Below, in pieces: positions 24,573 to 28,879 of a DNA stretch of 28,879 bases. Source of the DNA: an uncultured Eggerthellaceae bacterium. Lineage in GTDB: Bacteria > Actinomycetota > Coriobacteriia > Coriobacteriales > Eggerthellaceae. The position numbers and the translations under genes were made by a program. How positions within the stretch are numbered: the first letter of the stretch is position 1; each line of letters starts with the position of its first letter. The notes under the pieces are model-generated. The model worked only from the letters and a program-made list of their open reading frames with translations, was not told the origin of the DNA and made no database searches. The stretch lies in the NCBI GenBank assembly GCA_934623455.1, contig CAKTVK010000019.1, forward strand, positions 1 through 28,879. The letters are read 5' to 3'.

Positions 24573-27500
24573 CTATGCGCCCCAGCCACGCAATGCTGCG
24601 TACTGAATGGCGAACGCGTCCTCGGCGTACACGTGGCCATCGGGGCCGCCGCCGGGTGCACCGGTCACATCGGCACGCGCAAACAGCATCGCATAATCCG
24701 GACGATCCTGATAGAACGTTGTTGCGGCAATGTCGTACGCGATTTGAGCATCCACCGCATTCAAGCGGCCGTTGCCGTTCACGTCGCCCATTTTCCCAGA
24801 TAGATAGCCAGGAGCAGCCGCACCACGGTCAACATGCGCATACTCGGCATCAACGTGCGCCGCATCATATGCGGTGCCCAAGCCGCCCACCAAAGACGTG
24901 CAGCCGCTGAACATGTTGCTGGAGTACGCCCCCGCAGGAATGGCAAACGAGTTCGCAGCGTAAATCGTACGCAAGCTGCCACAGCTCCCGAACATGTTCG
25001 TTACATCGCCCGCGCTTGACAGATCGAACGACCCCAAATCAAGCACTTCAAGCGCGCTGCACCCGTAGAACATAGCGTTCGTACAGGTCACGTTCGCAGT
25101 ATTAAACGACGTCAAATCCAACGTTTTAAGCGCTGCGCAGCCATGGAACATCATGGTCATGTCGGTGGCGCTGGCAGTGCTGAAACGCGAAAGATCAAGC
25201 GACGTCAGCGACTTGCATCCCACGAACATCCCTTGAAGGTTCGTTGCCTTCGCAGGGCTGAAGGAACCCAGATTCAGCGTTTCAAGCGCCTTGCAATCCT
25301 GGAACATGAAGTACGCGTTTTCCAGGGATGCGCCGCTGAAGTTCGAAACATCAAGTTCGGTAAGTTTCTCGCAGAATCGGAACATCCTGTCCATCTTTTT
25401 AACCTGCGAAGTATCGAAACCCGAAACATCCAGCGAGGTCAGGCTCGTACAGTAATTGAACATATCGGACATGCTGGTGGCCTGGGAGGTATCCAATCCC
25501 GAAAGATCAACAGACACCAAGTTGGCGCAATCCCAGAACATGTGAGAGCACGTTGCCGCCACAACGCCGGGCTTAATAACTGCCGACGTGATGGATCTTG
25601 TATCGTTGACCCACGGCGGATTTACGCCCCAGTTCGCCAACTTGGCGCGCGTCAAACCGCCAATCGGGCGCACGGTAAGCTTACCCGCGGAATCAATCAT
25701 CCACTCGCAAGTCCCCGACTTCGTCCAGCCATCCGTAGCGCCAACGGCGGTATACGTCTCAATGCCTGAGGTGCGTGCCTTGTTGTCGGCATACATCGCA
25801 GCGGTGTTCTCGAAATGCTTGCCAGCGGTGTTCTTCCAAACGCTTTCGGGGAATCCGAAATACATAAGGTCAAGACCAGCGGGTATAGTCAGCGACGAAA
25901 TCTTCGAGCAGCCGCTCAAAATATACATCTTGTCGTTCAAGCTGCTGAAATTAAAGCGCGACCAATCAAGCTTCTCAAGCGCGCTGCACCCCTCGAACAT
26001 GGTACGCATGTTAGTCACGCCCGAGGTATCGAAGGACGCCAGATTCAGCTCGGTAAGGCTCGTGCACTGGCGGAACATCGATGCCATGCTGATAACTTCC
26101 GCGGTGTCGAAGGAAGAAACATCCAGCGAAGTCAGCGCCGTGCAGTTATAGAACATGCTGTTCATTTTTGTCACGTTTGCCGTGTTGAAGTTCGTCAGGC
26201 TCAGCGCGGTCAGGCTCGTGCAGCTGTCGAACATGTTATCCATTCTTGTCACATTTGCGGTATTGAAGCCCGAAACATTCAGCGAGGTCAAACTGTTGCA
26301 GCCATCGAACATGCAGTCCATCCTCGTCACGTTTGAGGTATCGAAACCCGAGACATTCAGCGAGGTCAGGCCTTCGCACCCACGGAACATGCTGCTCATG
26401 TTCGTTACGTTCGAGGTGTCAAACCCGCTCAGGTTAAGCGAGGTCAGGCTATTGCACCCCTGGAACATGCCGGCAAGATTCGTCGCCTTCGCCGTGCTCA
26501 GGCCGCTCACATCAAGCGCGGTAAGCGACAAGCAGTTATAGAACATGCCGCTCAAATTGGTAGCATTCGCGGTGTTCAGACTGGAAAGGTCAATCGACGC
26601 CAGCTTCTCACAGCTGCCAAACATAAAGCTCAGGTCCTGCGCTTGCGCGGTTTCCAAATTGGAGATGTCAACCGAAACAAGATTCTTGCAGTCGGCGAAC
26701 ATGGAGCCGCAATAATTGGCCACTACGTTAGGCTCAATGTAAACCGAGGTGATAGACGCAAGGTGATTCATCCAGGGAACCCAGCCAGGATTCCATCTTC
26801 CCAGCTTGCCGCGCTCCATATTCGGAAGCGGGCGAATAGTGAGTTTACCTGCGGAATCAACCATCCACTCGCAGGTGCCCGACCGCTCCCAGCCTTCTGT
26901 GGTTGTGGGTATGACGTACGTCTCGGCGCCTTCGGGGCGCGCTTTATTGTCGGTCTTCATTGCGTCGGTGGTTTCAAAAACATTGCCGGCGGTGTCCACC
27001 CAAAGGCTCTCAGGCAAGTTAAACATGGCAAGATTCTGGCCACCGGGAAGCGTAAGGCGGGAAATCTTCGGGCAACCCTGGGTGATATACAGCTGATCCA
27101 GGTGCGCAACGTTATCCAGATTGAAACGCGAGATATCCAGCGCTTCAAGCGCAGTGCACCCCTGGAACATGCCGCGCATATCCGTGGCGCTGGTGGTCTC
27201 AAACGACGACACGTCCAGCTCGGTAAGCGCGGGGCAATTATAGAACATGCCGAAGAAGCTGGTCACCTTCGCCGTGCTGAAGGAAGAAACGTTAACCGAG
27301 GTCAGAGCCGTGCAGTTAGAGAACATGTTGCTCATATTCGTTGCATTTGCCGTATTGAAGTTCGACAAATCAAGCGTGGTGAGCTTTTCGCAACCAGAGA
27401 ACATATCGGCCATGCTGAATCTTGCGCCGGAGGTGTCAAAATGCGAAACATCAAGCATGGTCAGAGATTTGCAGTTGCGGAACGTGGCAAAGAAGCTGGT

Positions 27501-28202
27501 CGATTGGGACGTATCCAGGGATGAAATGTTGAGCGATGCAAGCTTTTCGCATCCATCGAACATGCTGGAAATAGACGTATTCTTTGCGGTATTGAAGTTC
27601 GAAAGGTCAAGCGAGGTCAGATTCGCACACTTGGAAAACATAGCGTTCATACTTGTCACGCTTGCGGTATTGAAGCCCGAGACGTCAAGCGAGGTAAGCG
27701 ACTTGCAACCAAGGAACATGCAGCCAAATGCCCTTGCTTTTTCCGTGTTGAAACTTGAGACGTCAAGCGAAGTGAGCGATTCGCAATTGTAGAACATGTG
27801 CTCGAAATCAGACATGTTCGAGGTATCGAAACTTGAGATGTCCAACGATTTCAGCGATTTGCAGTTCTTGAACATGCAGGTTGCAATCCACGCCTGTGAA
27901 GTATCGAAGTTTCTCAGGTCCAGCGAAACAAGCGATAAGCAGTCTTCGAACATGCTGTAGAAGCTGGATACGCGCGAGGTATCCAGGCCTGATACGTCGG
28001 CAGTTGTCATGTTCTTGCAGCCGTAGAACATATAGTTCGCCCAGGTCGTGTACACACCGGGCATAATGACCGCAGAGGTGATGGATTCGCGCTGGTCATA
28101 CCAAGGCACAGCTTGCTCGCCGCTGCCGGAGTTCGCGCCCAAGTTGCCCGATGCGCCGTTGCCCAACGGGCGAACGGTGAGCTTGCCAGCGGCATCGATC
28201 AT
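24573..28202 (-). CDS. BspA-like (DUF285) repeat region with dockerin-like C-terminus
   Basis: The 1209-codon open part encodes 31 units of about 24 residues built around MF-x2-C...LTSLDVS-x-FDTS, the BspA-like leucine-rich repeat (DUF285). Three modules hold 12, 10 and 9 units. Each begins with a CEWM(I/V)D(S/A)AGKLT(V/I)RP header; modules 1 and 2 close with an ETY...GW(E/T)xSGT linker. The last 70 residues contain two calcium-loop-like segments, DVNGNGRLNAVDAQIA and DGHVYAEDAFAI, as in type I dockerin repeats. No LPXTG or membrane anchor follows. Members of this family on mucosal bacteria bind host matrix, which is background only. The methionine at 28202 is internal to the first header and has no ribosome site; the true N-terminus is at 28689 in another frame. 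Confidence 0.88.
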   Translation of the reverse strand: MIDAAGKLTVRPLGNGASGNLGANSGSGEQAVPWYDQRESITSAVIMPGVYTTWANYMFYGCKNMTTADVSGLDTSRVSSFYSMFEDCLSLVSLDLRNFDTSQAWIATCMFKNCKSLKSLDISSFDTSNMSDFEHMFYNCESLTSLDVSSFNTEKARAFGCMFLGCKSLTSLDVSGFNTASVTSMNAMFSKCANLTSLDLSNFNTAKNTSISSMFDGCEKLASLNISSLDTSQSTSFFATFRNCKSLTMLDVSHFDTSGARFSMADMFSGCEKLTTLDLSNFNTANATNMSNMFSNCTALTSVNVSSFSTAKVTSFFGMFYNCPALTELDVSSFETTSATDMRGMFQGCTALEALDISRFNLDNVAHLDQLYITQGCPKISRLTLPGGQNLAMFNLPESLWVDTAGNVFETTDAMKTDNKARPEGAETYVIPTTTEGWERSGTCEWMVDSAGKLTIRPLPNMERGKLGRWNPGWVPWMNHLASITSVYIEPNVVANYCGSMFADCKNLVSVDISNLETAQAQDLSFMFGSCEKLASIDLSSLNTANATNLSGMFYNCLSLTALDVSGLSTAKATNLAGMFQGCNSLTSLNLSGFDTSNVTNMSSMFRGCEGLTSLNVSGFDTSNVTRMDCMFDGCNSLTSLNVSGFNTANVTRMDNMFDSCTSLTALSLTNFNTANVTKMNSMFYNCTALTSLDVSSFDTAEVISMASMFRQCTSLTELNLASFDTSGVTNMRTMFEGCSALEKLDWSRFNFSSLNDKMYILSGCSKISSLTIPAGLDLMYFGFPESVWKNTAGKHFENTAAMYADNKARTSGIETYTAVGATDGWTKSGTCEWMIDSAGKLTVRPIGGLTRAKLANWGVNPPWVNDTRSITSAVIKPGVVAATCSHMFWDCANLVSVDLSGLDTSQATSMSDMFNYCTSLTSLDVSGFDTSQVKKMDRMFRFCEKLTELDVSNFSGASLENAYFMFQDCKALETLNLGSFSPAKATNLQGMFVGCKSLTSLDLSRFSTASATDMTMMFHGCAALKTLDLTSFNTANVTCTNAMFYGCSALEVLDLGSFDLSSAGDVTNMFGSCGSLRTIYAANSFAIPAGAYSSNMFSGCTSLVGGLGTAYDAAHVDAEYAHVDRGAAAPGYLSGKMGDVNGNGRLNAVDAQIAYDIAATTFYQDRPDYAMLFARADVTGAPGGGPDGHVYAEDAFAIQYAALRGWGA

Positions 28203-28413
28203 CCACTCGCAGTTGCCCGCTTGCGTCCAGCCCGGAGTCAGGGTGGCGTCGGCGGGAGTGATGGCGGCGGCTGCAGGGTCGGATACAGGTGCGGGAGCGG
28301 GTTCCGGGGCAGCCGCGACCTGCGGTTCCGGCGCTGCGGAAGCGGGGTCGGCAGGAGCCGCGGATGCCAGCGCGGCTGCCGGGTCAAGGGTCAGCTCGAA
28401 TGCCGGTGGCAGC

Positions 28414-28689
28414 TCAGAGGCGATGGGGGGGGGTCGGGACGCCAGGAGCTGCAGGCGCCGCGGCGGCAGGCGCGGGTGCTGCGGGCGCTTCGACGCCTTC
28501 CACTACCGACTCCGTTTCAGGTGATTGCGTTGCTGCAGCTGGCTCGTCGGCTGCAACAGCAACCAGGGGCGCAGTGTTGGCATCGGCGGCCGGCAGCGCA
28601 AACGCTGGCACAGGCAAAAGCCCCAACGCCAACACAACGGACAGGAAGATGTTCGCGGTTTTTCGCGAAACAGGAGTTCGCTTTTCCAT
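28414..28689 (-). CDS. Signal peptide and linker fragment of the BspA-like protein (91 residues as it stands)
   Basis: The frame opens MEKRTPVSRKTANIFLSVVL, a basic n-region followed by a hydrophobic core and a likely signal peptidase I site near PAFALPAADA (about residue 31). An Ala/Pro/Glu-rich linker follows to the C9 tract, after which only PHRL is added before the stop. AAAGAGGTGG lies just before ATG 28689 and supports this start. On its own the product would be a short secreted peptide without function. Confidence 0.8.
   Translation of the reverse strand: MEKRTPVSRKTANIFLSVVLALGLLPVPAFALPAADANTAPLVAVAADEPAAATQSPETESVVEGVEAPAAPAPAAAAPAAPGVPTPPHRL
28425..28433. repeat. Mononucleotide tract G9/C9, candidate slipped-strand phase switch
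   Basis: Nine G on the plus strand lie inside the linker-coding part, right where the reading frame changes. It is the longest homopolymer noticed in the window. Lengths of 8 or 11 put signal peptide and repeats in frame; 9 and 10 do not. Confidence 0.8.
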
Positions 28690-28731
28690 TACCCACCTCT
28701 TTCTGTAATCGGTGCTAATACCACAATTTAC

Positions 28732-28737
28732 AGTATA
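28732..28737 (-). promoter_or_regulatory. Possible -10 box of the BspA-like gene
   Basis: TATACT on the minus strand lies 43 bases before ATG 28689. No good -35 hexamer is found 16-18 bp upstream, which would fit an activator-dependent promoter. Confidence 0.3.
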
Positions 28738-28775
28738 CAGAGGTCAGAGGCGTATTTTGCGCCCATCAGGAAGAA

Positions 28776-28791
28776 TGGGACACGTGTCCCA
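28776..28791. promoter_or_regulatory. Perfect 16-bp palindrome upstream of the BspA-like gene
   Basis: TGGGACACGTGTCCCA is fully self-complementary. It is centred about 48 bp upstream of the TATACT hexamer, near -55 of the predicted start, a usual distance for an activator site. It has no loop, so a protein-binding site is more likely than a hairpin. Confidence 0.45.
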
Positions 28792-28846
28792 CTTACACCC
28801 CGGTTTTTGCGCCACACGGCCAAGCTTCACGCGCATGAAACCGCCC

Positions 28847-28878
28847 TGTTGACAAATTACCCCACCTTTTGTCAACAA
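28847..28878 (+). repeat. Dispersed 33-bp palindromic repeat, copy 4
   Basis: It matches copy 1 over 32 bases (the first T is replaced by C). It lies 158 bp upstream of the BspA-like start and is inverted relative to copy 3 at 24297, so the two bracket the whole gene (about 4.6 kb). Confidence 0.9.
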
Positions 28879-28879
28879 A

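Larger units (their letters stand above)
24573..28689 (-). pseudogene. Full-length BspA-like secreted protein gene, split by a C9 tract (probably phase-variable OFF state)
   Basis: Translation from ATG 28689 runs through a signal peptide and an Ala/Pro linker, then leaves frame at nine consecutive C (minus strand, 28425-28433) and stops at TGA 28414. The frame that carries all BspA repeats is open upstream to the same tract and encodes a matching Pro/Ala/Glu linker. Removing one C, or adding two, would join the parts into one 1371-residue protein with N-terminal signal, linker, three repeat modules and dockerin-like end. The split could be true phase variation, a fixed frameshift or a base-calling error in the homopolymer. 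The gene has its own terminator and is flanked by inverted copies of the 33-bp repeat. Confidence 0.75.

Noticed and set aside
4996..28878. CRISPR array formed by the 33-bp repeats
   Set aside because: Copies are far apart, change orientation and have no regular spacers; no cas genes are present.

Overview
This is a gene-dense window of about 57% GC by eye. Gene content and style point to an anaerobic high-GC Gram-positive of the class Coriobacteriia, most likely Eggerthellaceae (Slackia/Eggerthella/Adlercreutzia-like). The evidence is a Tat-exported DMSO-reductase-family enzyme whose membrane anchor is encoded first, a recJ-rel-MBL block, clpC-ispD-ispF-cysS, and a secreted BspA-like repeat protein with a dockerin-like end. 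The genus is an inference; no rRNA or marker search was possible.

Layout. (1) 1-2004, minus strand: a DmsC-like anchor followed by the start of a molybdopterin oxidoreductase that runs off the left edge. They lie behind a strong promoter candidate whose -35 box sits between two copies of a 12-bp palindrome. (2) 2005-2593: AT-rich intergenic DNA with an orphan rightward terminator and an 80-bp inverted-repeat element. (3) 2594-5032, plus strand: lysC and asd, the first two steps of the aspartate pathway. (4) 5174-13042, minus strand: a DUF47/PhoU-like protein, an MBL-fold hydrolase, a bifunctional Rel (p)ppGpp enzyme and a RecJ-RecQ fusion. (5) 13390-17822, minus: a HelD-like helicase and a U32 (TrhP-like) protein, separated by about 800 bp holding two diverged, oppositely oriented MITE-like elements. 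(6) 18051-23865, minus: clpC, ispD, ispF, cysS (proteostasis, MEP isoprenoid pathway, translation), with a 119-nt stem-loop after cysS. (7) 24573-28689, minus: a large BspA-like secreted protein with 31 MF-x2-C repeat units in three modules and a dockerin-like C-terminus. It is split in this sequence by a run of nine C residues just after the signal-peptide region, which looks like a phase-variation tract set to OFF.

Cutting across these regions is a family of palindromic and GC-rich repeats. A 33-bp imperfect palindrome occurs four times, at 4997, 5136, 24297 and 28847. One copy supplies the last codons of asd, two sit directly after terminators, and two bracket the BspA-like gene in inverted orientation. 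Gly/Ala-rich low-complexity inserts appear in Rel, RecJ-RecQ, HelD, the U32 protein and ClpC. GC-rich filler lies immediately downstream of the helD, clpC and bspA-like stop codons. No transposase, integrase, CRISPR array, tRNA or rRNA was seen. The most interesting candidates are the phase-variable surface protein, the dispersed 33-bp palindrome and the operator/promoter arrangement upstream of the reductase genes.
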